From CAVTWH01 sp963794685 (GTDB lineage: Bacteria > Actinomycetota > Actinomycetes > Mycobacteriales > Micromonosporaceae), in NCBI GenBank assembly GCA_963794685.1, contig CAWCFK010000009.1:1-64000 (forward strand): a stretch of 64,000 bases of DNA. The letters are read 5' to 3'. Below, in pieces: positions 34,441 through 43,169 of this stretch. Each line of letters starts with the position of its first letter. Position 1 is the first letter of the stretch. The notes under the pieces were generated by a model, which was not told the origin of the DNA, made no database searches, and saw nothing but the letters and a program-made list of their open reading frames with translations. The translations under genes were made by a program, and so were the position numbers.

Positions 34441-35586
34441 TCACGGGCGGGTTGCGTCTGCCATCGCAAGCACCACCGCGCCGAGGTCACCGCCGTGCAT
34501 GCCGTGCAGGCGACGCTGCCGGGCCGCGCCACTTCCCCGGGCCGCGAGCAACTCCGACAGCTGCCGCACCGCGTCGGTGTCGCCGTGCCGGTCCAGCGCC
34601 GGGGTGACGTGCGCGATCAGCGAGTCGACCAGATCCCAGGCGGCCCGCGGCCGGCCGGTGCTGACGTCCACGCCGACCCCTTCCAGCCCGTCCCGGCCGG
34701 CCCGCCAGTGCGCGGCCTCGACCAGCCAGTCGCGTACCGGCATCGGTGGCCGCCCCTGGCCGACCTCGTCCACCACGGTGCTCACCAGCGCCCGGACCAG
34801 GGCCGCCGCCAGCAGCGTGTCGTCCACCGTGGGGCAGACGTCGCCGATGCGGACCTCGACGGTGGGCACATGCGTGGACAGCCGGGCGTACCAGTACAGC
34901 ATTCCGTCGTCCAGCATCGCGCCGGTGCCGACGAGCTCGCGGACCACCGCGTCGTAGTGCGCCGCGGACTCGACGTGCGGCGGCGGCCCGACGGTGGGCC
35001 AGCGCGCCCACTGCACCGAGCGCCAACTCGCGTACCCGGTGTCGACGCCGTCGGCGTAGGGGGAGTTGCCGGTGATCGCCTGCAGTACCGGCAGCCAGCC
35101 GCGCAGGTGGTTGAGGACCTGCACGCCCAGTTCCCGGTCGGGTACCCCGACGTGCACGTGGCAGCCGCACAGGCCGGGCCCCGGCCCGAGCGCCCCGAAG
35201 TCCTGGAGCATCTGCCGGTACCGGGGGTTGTCCACCACCGGTGGGGGCTGGGCGATCGGCAGTGCTCCGGTGCCGATCGCCACCAGCCGTACGCCGGCCT
35301 TCTCGGCGGCGTCGGCCACCACGGTGCGCAGTTCGGCGAGCGACTCCCGCAGCGCCGCGAGGTCGCCGGTGGGCGGCGTGGCGATCTCGATCTGGCTGGT
35401 GAGGAACTCGTACTGCACCAGTTCGGCGTACCGCTGCGGGATGTGCGCCATGACGTCCTCGACAGCCGGCACAACCTGGCCGGTGCCCGGGTCGACGAGC
35501 AGGAACTCCTCCTCGGCGCCCATCGTGAACAGGTCGTCCAGGTCTCGTGCGGCGCGCTTGGCGGCCCGCTGGGCCCTCGGGTCCAC
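34441..35586 (-). CDS. YbdK-type carboxylate-amine ligase (glutamate-cysteine ligase family 2)
   Basis: The 381-residue product has the GCS2 fold, with FTMGAEEEFLLVDPGTG as the ATP/metal motif, YEFLTSQIEIATPP and CGCHVHVGVPD. YbdK proteins have weak gamma-glutamylcysteine ligase activity, and their natural substrate in mycothiol-producing actinobacteria is not settled. The GTG start at 35586 follows GGGAAGGGG. It is divergent from the adjacent methyltransferase gene. Confidence 0.87.
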   Translation of the reverse strand: MDPRAQRAAKRAARDLDDLFTMGAEEEFLLVDPGTGQVVPAVEDVMAHIPQRYAELVQYEFLTSQIEIATPPTGDLAALRESLAELRTVVADAAEKAGVRLVAIGTGALPIAQPPPVVDNPRYRQMLQDFGALGPGPGLCGCHVHVGVPDRELGVQVLNHLRGWLPVLQAITGNSPYADGVDTGYASWRSVQWARWPTVGPPPHVESAAHYDAVVRELVGTGAMLDDGMLYWYARLSTHVPTVEVRIGDVCPTVDDTLLAAALVRALVSTVVDEVGQGRPPMPVRDWLVEAAHWRAGRDGLEGVGVDVSTGRPRAAWDLVDSLIAHVTPALDRHGDTDAVRQLSELLAARGSGAARQRRLHGMHGGDLGAVVLAMADATRP

Positions 35587-35711
35587 GGTCGCGCCCCTTC
35601 CCGTATTGGTGCGGCGATCCGGGCCGCAACGTCGAACGGCACGGCCCGCAGGTCGCCGCCCCGATCCTGCCATGCCCCCCACGACCGGCCGCGAAACGAA
35701 ATACTGCCCCG

Positions 35712-36317
35712 ATGAGCGTGTCGGGCACCGCCGCCTACGCCGACTGGCCGGAGTTGTCCCCGCTGGTGCGGGCCGCGGTTGCGCTCGCCCGCCGGCTCGC
35801 CTTCCCGTCCTCCTGCCGGCCGGCGCAGGGTGAGTTGCTGCGGGTGCTGGCGCGCGGCGTCGGCGCCGGCACGATCGGGGAGACCGGCACCGGCTGCGGA
35901 GTGGGCCTGGCCTGGCTGGCCAGTGCGGCCGATCCGGGAGCGAGGCTGTTCAGCGTGGAACGCGAGCCGACCCGCGCCGCTGCGGCGGCAGCGTTGTTCG
36001 CCAACCATCCGGGGGTACGGGTGGAGCACGCCGACTACCCGGCGCTGGCCCGCTACGGACCCTTCGACCTGCTCGTCCTCGACGGCGGCGGGCAGGGCAA
36101 GGCGGACGAGCCGCCACTGTCCCCGGCGGACTGGTTGCGTCCGGGCGGAGTGGTCGTCCTGGACGACTTCACCCCGTCCGTGCGCTGGCCACCGTTACAT
36201 GACGGTGCCCCCGACACCGCCCGGCAGTACTGGCTGACCCACCCGGACCTGCTCGCCACCCAGGTGAACGTGGCCCCTGACGCGACCACCATCGTGGCGG
36301 CCTACCAGCCCCGCTGA
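35712..36317 (+). CDS. O-methyltransferase-like SAM enzyme
   Basis: The 201-residue product has the class I methyltransferase fold with GTIGETGTGCGVGLAWLA as SAM motif I, RLFSVEREPTRAAAA as motif II and DLLVLDGGGQGK. This resembles small catechol-type O-methyltransferases, although the usual metal-binding Asp pair is not obvious. The ATG at 35712 gives a compact N-terminus. The stop is close to the converging membrane-protein gene. Confidence 0.75.
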   Translation: MSVSGTAAYADWPELSPLVRAAVALARRLAFPSSCRPAQGELLRVLARGVGAGTIGETGTGCGVGLAWLASAADPGARLFSVEREPTRAAAAAALFANHPGVRVEHADYPALARYGPFDLLVLDGGGQGKADEPPLSPADWLRPGGVVVLDDFTPSVRWPPLHDGAPDTARQYWLTHPDLLATQVNVAPDATTIVAAYQPR

Positions 36318-36334
36318 CGCCCCCGGCCGCGCCG

Positions 36335-36964
36335 CTACTGCGCTCCGCTGGCCCGCCAGTTGAGTTGGATCAGCAGGTGCCGGGCCGCGTCGGCGAACTC
36401 GGCGTCGACCACCACCGCGTACTCACTGGCCTGCAGTGAACTGCGGGAGGTGAAGTCGCGCCGGCCGCCGGTGACGGCCTGGCCGATGGCGCCGAAGGTG
36501 GCGCCCCACAGCGCCCCGATGCCCACCCCGAAGAGCACCACACCGACAAAGTTGGCGTTGGTGAAGATGCCCAGTAGCAGGCCGACGAACAGGCCGAACC
36601 AGGCGCCGCTGCCGGCGCCCGCGAACGCCGCCCGACCGACCGTGATCCGGCCGATGACGTTTTCCACCAACCGCAGGTCGGTGCCGATGATGGCGGTGTG
36701 TTCGACCGGGAACTTGCTGTCGCTGAGGTGGTCGACGGCCCGCTGTGCGGAGGCGTAGTCGCCGTACGTGCCGACCGTGACCCTCGCCCGGCCGCTCTCC
36801 GGCAGTTCGGTGCCGGCTGCCACCGACGGCGGCGCGACCGGCCCCGCCGGCCCCGGCGGCAGTGCCCCGGTGCTGCCGGGCCCGCCGGCCGGTCCGGCGC
36901 CCGGCCCGGGCGTGGGCGGCGGCACGGCGTCCCCGGGTCCGGCCGGTGCTGGCGAGGTCGTCAT
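36335..36964 (-). CDS. Glycine-zipper membrane protein of the general stress 17M type
   Basis: The 209-residue product has a disordered Pro/Gly/Ala N-terminus (~residues 1-55) and an ~50-residue alpha/beta module (VTVGTYGDYASAQRAVDHLS). A Gly-rich double hydrophobic hairpin follows (AFAGAGSGAWFGLFVGLLLG, GVGIGALWGATFGAIG). This matches the family of Bacillus general stress protein 17M-like proteins seen across actinobacteria. Function is unknown; membrane insertion through the glycine zipper is likely. Confidence 0.75.
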   Translation of the reverse strand: MTTSPAPAGPGDAVPPPTPGPGAGPAGGPGSTGALPPGPAGPVAPPSVAAGTELPESGRARVTVGTYGDYASAQRAVDHLSDSKFPVEHTAIIGTDLRLVENVIGRITVGRAAFAGAGSGAWFGLFVGLLLGIFTNANFVGVVLFGVGIGALWGATFGAIGQAVTGGRRDFTSRSSLQASEYAVVVDAEFADAARHLLIQLNWRASGAQ

Positions 36965-37091
36965 CGCAGTTCCCTTCGTCGGTGAAGTCCCACTCGATCA
37001 TCCCGTGCCGGAGCCGTCCCCGCGAGGGGAGTACGCCCCGGTTGGCCCGGCAGTTGGTGGGGATGTCACCCGGTGGCGTTACCGTGTCCCG

Positions 37092-38294
37092 GTGTCCACG
37101 AAGATCAACTGGTCAGGTGTGTGTGCCCGCCGGCTGGAACGGCACCGCCTGACGTCCGCCGCGCAGGTGGTTCCCGACGACGTGTCCGGGGACCTGGCGG
37201 ACGTGGCCGCGGCGATCTGCGGCGCGCACGCCCAGGTGCTCTCCGCCGCCGAAATCTCCCTCGGCCTGCGCAGCACCGCCGACGCCAGCCAGGTCCGGCA
37301 CGCGCTGTGGCGGGACAGGACGCTGGTGAAGACGTTCGGCCCGCGCGGCACCGTGCACCTGCTGGCCGCCCGTGACCTGCCGATGTGGACCGCCGCCCTG
37401 TCTGCCCTGCCGTACCGCAGCCCGTTCCCGGCCGGCGTCGCGCTCACCCCCGAGCAACACGAGACGGTCCTCGCCGCGATCGACGTGGCGCTGGCCGACG
37501 CCGAGTTGACGGTGGACGAGTTGTCCGCGGCGGTGGTGGCCCAACTCGGCTCCTGGGCCGGCGAGTTGGTGATGCCGGCGTTCAACGGCTACTGGCCACG
37601 CTGGCGGCAGGCGGTCGGCCGGGCCGCGCACCGGGGCGTGCTGTGCTTCGGCCCCAACCGGGGCCGCACCGTCACCTACACCAGCCCGCGCCGCTGGCTG
37701 CCCGACTTCACCCCGTTGCCCGGTGCCGGCCCACTGCCCGGCGAGACAGCGCCAGCCGGTGACGCCGCGCTCGCCGAGCTGGCCCGGGCCTACCTGTGGG
37801 CCTACGGGCCGGCGACGGCCGCCCAGTTCGCCCGGTGGCTGGCCGTCCCGGTGACCTTCGTCGACCGCCTGCTCACCAGACTGGCCGACCGGGTGCAGCC
37901 GGTGGAACTGGCCGGTTCCCGGGCCTACGTGCCGGCCGGGGACACCGACTTTCCGGCGTCTGTGCCCCGCTCGCTGCGGCTGCTGCCGCTCTTCGACGCC
38001 TACACCGTCGGCGCTTACCCGCGTGACCTGCTGTTCCCCGGCGACGCACAGCACCGGGCGCTGACCGGTGGGCAGGCCGGCAACATCGCCGTGGTGCTCT
38101 GCGACGGGATCGCCGCCGGGGTCTGGCACCAGCGCCGCTCCGGCCGGCGGCTGGCCGTCACCGTCGAGACGTTCACCGACCTGACCCCCGCGCGCCGCCG
38201 CGACCTCGACGACCAGGTCGCCCGGGTGGGCGCGATCCTGGACTGCCGCCCGGAACTGACGCTCGGCCCGGTCACCGTCGGCCCACACGCCTGA
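37092..38294 (+). CDS. AlkZ-like winged-helix protein (putative DNA glycosylase)
   Basis: The 400-residue product belongs to the HTH_42/AlkZ-like family of three tandem winged helices. Matching segments are RHALWRDRTLVKTFGPRGTVH, cited by its R-G-T-x-H core, then FNGYWPRWRQ and ARAYLWAYGPATAAQFARWL. AlkZ removes bulky alkylated bases or cross-links with a Q-x-Q motif. Here the equivalent reads H46-A-Q48, in CGAHAQ. That variant is known among relatives, from memory. The GTG at 37092 gives a start just before INWSGVCARRL. Repair activity is inferred. Confidence 0.8.
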   Translation: MSTKINWSGVCARRLERHRLTSAAQVVPDDVSGDLADVAAAICGAHAQVLSAAEISLGLRSTADASQVRHALWRDRTLVKTFGPRGTVHLLAARDLPMWTAALSALPYRSPFPAGVALTPEQHETVLAAIDVALADAELTVDELSAAVVAQLGSWAGELVMPAFNGYWPRWRQAVGRAAHRGVLCFGPNRGRTVTYTSPRRWLPDFTPLPGAGPLPGETAPAGDAALAELARAYLWAYGPATAAQFARWLAVPVTFVDRLLTRLADRVQPVELAGSRAYVPAGDTDFPASVPRSLRLLPLFDAYTVGAYPRDLLFPGDAQHRALTGGQAGNIAVVLCDGIAAGVWHQRRSGRRLAVTVETFTDLTPARRRDLDDQVARVGAILDCRPELTLGPVTVGPHA

Positions 38295-38461
38295 AGGCTC
38301 GTCCGGCCGCAGCTCTGGCGGTATCCTGGTGCCGGCGCGCAGGGCGCCTCCGGTCCGCGGACAGGGCAGAGCCCACCTGAGCACGCAGTAGAGCGCAGCA
38401 TTTTCCGCCGCCTCCTTTCTGCCCGATGTCGCGGACCACGGGCCCTGGAAAGGAGGTCGCC

Positions 38462-39937
38462 ATGTCGACCGTCTGCCTGCCCAACGATCCCGACCTCGAC
38501 CAACTCCGCCGCCAGGCCAAAGAGCTTCGCGACGCCGTGCGGGCCGGCCAACCGGCGGCCCTCGCCCTGGTCGCCAGGCACGACCCGGCCGGGGTACCCG
38601 CAGCCGACTTTCCCTTGCACCGCGCCCAACTCGTGGTGGCCAGGGGATACGGGTTCGCCAGTTGGCCCCGTCTCAAGCACTACTGCGAACTGGTCCGCCG
38701 ACTCGGCCGGACCCCGGACACGGTGACCGAAGCCGCCGATGCCGGCACCGAGTTCCTCCGGCTCGCCTGCCTCACCTACGGCGCGGACTCACCCGAACGC
38801 CGCGAACGCGCCCGCCACCTGCTCGCCGCGAATCCCGCAATCGTCCGGGACAGCATCCACGTCGCGGCGGCGACCGCCGACGTGGCCGCCGTGACCGGGT
38901 TGCTCGCCGCCGATCCCGCGCTCGCCGACGCCGAAGGCGGCCCGTTCCGCTGGACACCGCTGTTCTACCTGGCCTACGCCCGGTACGACCCGGACGTCAC
39001 CGAAGCCGCCACGGTGGACACCGCGCGGGCACTGCTCGCCGCCGGCGCCGACCCCAACGCCGGCTACCTCTGGCACGGCCAGCCCACCCCGTTCACGGTG
39101 CTGACCGGGTTGTTCGGCGAGGGTGAGGCGGGACCTGCCGGGCAGCCCCGGCACCCGCACGCCGTCGCACTCGCCGAGGTGCTGCTCGCCGCCGGCGCCG
39201 ACCCGAACGACGGGCAGGTGCTCTACAACAGGATGTTCAGCACCGACGACAGCCACCTGGAGCTTCTCCTGCGCTACGGACTGGGTCGGGGCGACGGCGG
39301 CCCATGGCACGCCCGGTTCGGTGATGCCCTGGACCGGCCGGCCGATCAGGTGGGTGCGCTGCTGCGCTGGGCGGTACTGCACGACCAACGCGACCGGGTG
39401 CGCCTGCTCGTCGGTGCCGGCGTGGACGCACACAGGCCGGGGCCGGATGGGTACAGCCCGGCGCAGTTGGCCACGCTCTACGGTTCGGCGCGGTAACGGA
39501 CCTGCCGCCGGTACCCCCGCCCGTTCTTGATCCGCCGGACGCGCTGGTCGCGGCGGTCTTCGCCGAGGACGACGTGGCCGTGGCCGGGTCCCCTGACGGC
39601 GACCGGGTCGCGGCCCGGCGGCGTCATCCGGGGCTACTGGTCTGGGCCGCCGCGCTGCGTCGGGCCGCCGCCGTGCGGCTGCTGCTGGCGCTGGGCTGGG
39701 ACGTCGACGCCCGCGGCCGGCAGGACATGCCCGATGCCGGCGAGTGGGAGACAGCGTTGCACGCGGCGGCCGGCAACGGCGACGACGACCTGGTCCGGGC
39801 TGTTGCTCGCGGCCGGTGCTGACCCGGGCGCGCGGGACGCCCGATTCACCGCCACCCCTCAGGTCTGGGCTGAACACTTCGGCCAGCACGCAACAGCGCA
39901 TCTGCTCGCGACGGTGACAGCCGCCGGATCGGGATGA
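38462..39937 (+). CDS. Ankyrin-repeat protein, two compensating frame breaks
   Basis: The product of about 490 residues contains repeated ankyrin-type helices: LLAADPALADAEGGPFRW, ARALLAAGADPNAGY, AEVLLAAGADPNDGQ, LRLLVGAGVDAHR-like and LLLAAGADPGARD. Such proteins mediate protein contacts; partner unknown. The frame breaks near 39495, where a missing base creates an early TAA. It returns near 39800, where an extra G sits in CGGGCTG, and reads to the TGA at 39937. AAAGGAGGT, an ideal ribosome site, precedes the ATG. Confidence 0.78.
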
Positions 39938-40060
39938 GACGGCGGCTGACCAAGGGGCTGCGGCAGGCCGGGCCAGGATCGGCATGCGCTGCTGGCAGGA
40001 GCGCGAGCCGGTAGCGCGGCGAGACCGGCCGGTAACCGGCCGCTGGGCCACGAAAGAACC

Positions 40061-40088
40061 TTGTGTCTTATCGCAACATGAGTAGAGT
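40061..40088 (+). promoter_or_regulatory. Candidate promoter of the 40233 operon
   Basis: TTGTGT, a 16-nt spacer and TAGAGT lie in a locally AT-richer patch about 145 nt before the membrane protein. Both hexamers are partial matches. Confidence 0.4.
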
Positions 40089-40232
40089 TAAGCCCGGGTA
40101 GCGCAGCCGACCGCCTTCGGCCGCCATCAATCACCGGGTGACAGCGGCCGGACCGGCCACGCTCGTCACCGTCCCGGCGGCCAGCGCGGCGCCGCCGGCC
40201 GGACGTCTACAAAGTCGGCTACTGGAGGCGCA

Positions 40233-41111
40233 ATGGGTCTGGTCATCCTCGCGTTGGTTGTGCTCGCCGTAGCAGCCGGCGTCTACCGGATGTGGCGTCG
40301 ACGACGCTCCGGCAACGGTGACCTTCCGGCTGCGGTGGTGGGCTGGGTGGCACGACTGCTGTCGACCGACCGAGCCGAATGGGGACGGGCGATGGTGGGC
40401 GAACTGGCGCAGTACCAGGGTGCCGCCCGGTGGCAGTTCGCGCTGGGTTGCGTGGTGGCCGCAATTGGCCTACCGCGCCGTGACAGCAGTGGGCGGTGGG
40501 TCGTGGCGTCCGTGCTCGTGGCGTCGATCGCCAGCTCAGGGCTGGTCGGCTACGCCTTCGTCCGCGTACCCGGCCATGATAACCGGCAGGGGTACGTGGC
40601 TGGCGTTGGCGACGTTCGCGGCCGTGCTGGTGGGATTCGTCGTGGTCACCGGCGTCACCACGCGGCAGTCCCCGATCGGGATCACCGGGCTCGTCTCCGG
40701 CTGCGCTCTGGCCGGAGTCTGGATCGTGGTCGGCGCGGTCGCGCTGTCCGGTCGGAGCAAGGCGTCGATGCTTCTTCTGTTGATCCTTCCGCTGGTGTCG
40801 ACCGCGGTCGGTGTGGTCGGCGCGCGGCGTGGTCAGACCCGGTCAGCGGCCCGGCGCACGGTGCTGGTCTCAGCCGTTGTTGCCGCTCTCGCGGTGTTCC
40901 TCCTGCTGGCCGCCGACACACTGATCACCGGCGGGCGACCCTCGATGCCGGGCAGCTCCGGGACTTCGCGACCAGCGGCTACCCGGACATGGCGAGCTAC
41001 GCAGTCAGCGACGACCTCGGCACGGCGATGGTCCTGCTGTTGTTCATGTCCGGCATGACCGCCCTGCTCGGCACCGCCGGAGCCACCCTGGCCACCCGGC
41101 GCGGTCGGTAG
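40233..41111 (+). CDS. Multi-pass membrane protein of unknown function, two frame breaks
   Basis: About 293 residues are encoded once two compensating breaks, near 40565 and 40935, are allowed for. The N-terminal helix (LVILALVVLAVAAGVYRMW) precedes a cytoplasmic segment RAEWGRAMVGELAQYQGAARW. Five or six further helices follow and the C-terminus is GTAGATLATRRGR. The W-x-x-A-M-x-x-E-L segment is typical of membrane proteins encoded with PadR regulators. A PadR gene follows 2 nt later. GGAGGCG precedes the ATG. Confidence 0.7.
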   Translation: MGLVILALVVLAVAAGVYRMWRRRRSGNGDLPAAVVGWVARLLSTDRAEWGRAMVGELAQYQGAARWQFALGCVVAAIGLPRRDSSGRWVVASVLVASIASSGLVGYAFVRVPGHDNRQGYVAGVGDVRGRAGGIRRGHRRHHAAVPDRDHRARLRLRSGRSLDRGRRGRAVRSEQGVDASSVDPSAGVDRGRCGRRAAWSDPVSGPAHGAGLSRCCRSRGVPPAGRRHTDHRRATLDAGQLRDFATSGYPDMASYAVSDDLGTAMVLLLFMSGMTALLGTAGATLATRRGR

Positions 41112-41113
41112 CC

Positions 41114-41431
41114 ATGCGGCGTAACCGACCCTTGTCCGCGCAGGCGGTCAGCGTCCTGCGGGCGCTGGCGACCGACCCGTCGCGCTGGCGCTACGGCTAC
41201 GACCTGGCCACCGAGGTCCAGCTGAAATCGGGCTCGTTGTACCCGATCCTGGTCCGCCTCGCCGATCGGAGCCTGCTGGAGGCGACCTGGGAACCCGGCC
41301 CTGAGGGCCGCCCGCCCCGTCACCTGTACCGGCTCAGCGGCGCCGGGCGGGAGTACCTGGCCGCACTACCGTCCGCCGCCCGGGACGTCCGGACCACGCC
41401 GCGCCCAAACCTGCGTCCAGGCGAGGCGTGA
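41114..41431 (+). CDS. PadR-family regulator
   Basis: The 105-residue product is a short PadR winged helix: LSAQAVSVLRALATDPSRW leads to RYGYDLATEVQLKSGSLYPILVRL, cited for its G-x-L-Y-P core, and the wing is PRHLYRLSGAGREYL. It follows the membrane protein directly, opposite to the usual order, in one operon. It probably represses that operon. Confidence 0.85.
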   Translation: MRRNRPLSAQAVSVLRALATDPSRWRYGYDLATEVQLKSGSLYPILVRLADRSLLEATWEPGPEGRPPRHLYRLSGAGREYLAALPSAARDVRTTPRPNLRPGEA

Positions 41432-41745
41432 TGCCCCTGATGTTCGCTGTCGTAGTGGCATCGCGGTCCGCTGTGGAGCGCTGCTCACACCGGCGGGTAG
41501 CGGTTGACGCGCCACGAGTACCTCGGCTACTCCGAGGGCTGCGTCCCGACCTGCTTCTCGCCGACCGACACCGGCACCGTGGTGACCTCCCCGATCGGCT
41601 CGCTCGCCTCGGGGTACGTCCGTCCTCACCTACTTCAACGCCGCCGGCAACCTGACTGTCTTCAGCCTGTTCTGAGCCGGCCGGTCGTGCGGGCCGGCTG
41701 AGTTGCCGGTCAGCCAGGTCCCGCCGCGCGCCGTACGCTGAGCCG
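41432..41745. other. 314-bp gap before the recombinase with a gene remnant
   Basis: The only coding-like content is the frame at 41504-41675 listed separately. I see no tRNA, attachment-like repeat or terminator here. Confidence 0.4.
41504..41675 (+). pseudogene. Possible remnant or frameshifted small protein
   Basis: From a TTG at 41504 the frame reads RHEYLGYSEGCVPTCFS then TDTGTVVTSPIGSLAS. After a one-base break near 41615 (an extra G) it reads GTSVLTYFNAAGNLTVFSLF and stops. The composition looks protein-like, with two Cys, but there is no clear start or signal peptide because the frame immediately upstream has a stop. I recognise no family. It may be the end of a small secreted protein whose first part is also frameshifted. 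Confidence 0.35.
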
Positions 41746-42679
41746 GTGACCGATCTTGTCGCCCGGGACGACAGCATCGCCACGCATACCGCCGCGTGGT
41801 TGTGGAGCTTCCGCGACTCCGGCGCACACCCGGGCCGCGTACCGGCGCGACGTCGAGGACTTCGCCGCCTGGTGCGCCCGCTGCGAGTTGGACGTGCGCT
41901 CGGTACGCCGGCCGGACCTGGACGCGTACGCGGCGGCGCTGGCCAACGTCGCGAACCCGCGTACCGGCCGGCCACTCGCGCCGGCCACGGTGGCCCGCCG
42001 ACTGGCTGCCCTCTCCTCCTGGTACGGCTACCTCGTCGACGCCGGCGCCGTGGACCACAACCCGGTGTTGCGGGTACGCCGGCCCCGGCTGGACCGGGAC
42101 TACACCGCCACGGTCGGGATGACCGCCGCACAGGCCGCCGCAGTGCTGCGCGCGGCCGTGGACGACGCGACTCTGGGGCCGGTGTGCGCCCCGGCGCTCG
42201 CCGGCTTCCTGGTGCAGCTCGGCGCCCGGGTCTCCGAGGTTTGCGCGCTGGAGGTGACCGACCTGGGGCACGACAGCGGGCACCGCACCGTGCGGCTGCG
42301 GATGAAGGGCGGCAAGACCCGTACCCGGGCGGTCCCACCGGCGTTGGCGACCGCCCTCGACGCGGTGGTGGCGGGTCGTACCAGCGGGGCATTGTTCGTG
42401 CTGCCGGACGGCCGCCGGCTGGACCGGCACACGGTCTTCCGCTTCGTCCGCCGGGCGGCGCGGGCAGCGGGCCTGCCGGCCGCCGAGAAGATCACGCCGC
42501 ACAGTTTCCGGCACGCCTGGGCGACGGTCGCCCGCGAGCGGGGCGCGTCCCTGGAGGAACGGCAGTACGCCCTCGGCCACGCCGATCCGCGCACCACCCA
42601 GCGCTACGACCGGGCCCGCGCGAGCCTGGACCGCGATCCGTCCTACCTGGTCGCCGGGGCGGTCGCCGACGGCCATTGA
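41746..42679 (+). CDS. Tyrosine site-specific recombinase (phage-integrase family), one frameshift
   Basis: About 310 residues form an N-terminal SAM-like core-binding domain (AYRRDVEDFAAWCARCELD) and a catalytic domain. The full set of active-site residues is visible: Arg in LGARVSEVCALE, Lys in KGGKTRTRAVP, H-x-x-R in HSFRHAWAT, and His and Tyr in LGHADPRTTQRYDRA. The frame breaks near 41820; removing one G from CCGGCGC joins WLWSFRDS to AHTRAAY. It resembles XerC/D-like or small integron-type recombinases. It is encoded alone, with no phage or plasmid genes next to it. Confidence 0.85.
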
Positions 42680-42688
42680 CGGTCGCCG

Positions 42689-42718
42689 TTGACAGCACAT
42701 ACAGATCATCTTTATATT
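42689..42718 (+). promoter_or_regulatory. Near-consensus promoter giving a leaderless padR transcript
   Basis: TTGACA, an 18-nt spacer and TATATT are nearly perfect housekeeping hexamers. The ATG of padR is 8 nt past the -10 element, at the expected start site, and no ribosome site fits between them. Confidence 0.75.
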
Positions 42719-42725
42719 GGCGGGC

Positions 42726-43169
42726 ATGACCGCGCTGCGGGAGCCCACCTTCCTCATCCTCACCGCGCTTGCCGCCGGCCCGCGGCACGGCTACGGCATC
42801 ATCGCCGACGCCGCCGAGATCTCCGCTGACCGGGTACGGCTCCAGGCCGGCACCCTCTACGCGGCCCTGGACCGGCTGGCGGCCGAAGGCCTGGTGGCAC
42901 TCGACCGCGAGGAGACCGTCGACGGCCGCCCGCGCCGCTACTACCGGCTCACCGACGACGGCGCCCGGGTCCTCGCCGCCGACGTCGCCCGGCAACGCGC
43001 CAACGCCGACGCGGCCGCCGCCCGGCTACGCCAACGCGCCACCCCGCACCCGCCACCGGCTACGCCTTCGGCTGACCGTGCCGACCCGCCGCGCCTTCTG
43101 GAGGACACCGTGACCGAGCCGCACCCCTGCTGCCAGCACGTTGGCCGCGCCGCTACCGACGCCTGCTGA
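42726..43169 (+). CDS. PadR-family regulator (leaderless)
   Basis: The product begins MTALREPTFLILTALAAGP and has the PadR winged helix: RHGYGIIADAAEISADRVRL, then the G-T-L-Y-A core and the wing PRRYYRLTDDGARVLAAD. After residue ~105 the sequence is low-complexity. The shown end at 43169 follows the same frame throughout. A one-base break would instead end it at 43113, overlapping the next gene's GTG as GTGA, which is the usual arrangement. It likely represses itself and the downstream membrane protein. Confidence 0.82.
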   Translation: MTALREPTFLILTALAAGPRHGYGIIADAAEISADRVRLQAGTLYAALDRLAAEGLVALDREETVDGRPRRYYRLTDDGARVLAADVARQRANADAAAARLRQRATPHPPPATPSADRADPPRLLEDTVTEPHPCCQHVGRAATDAC

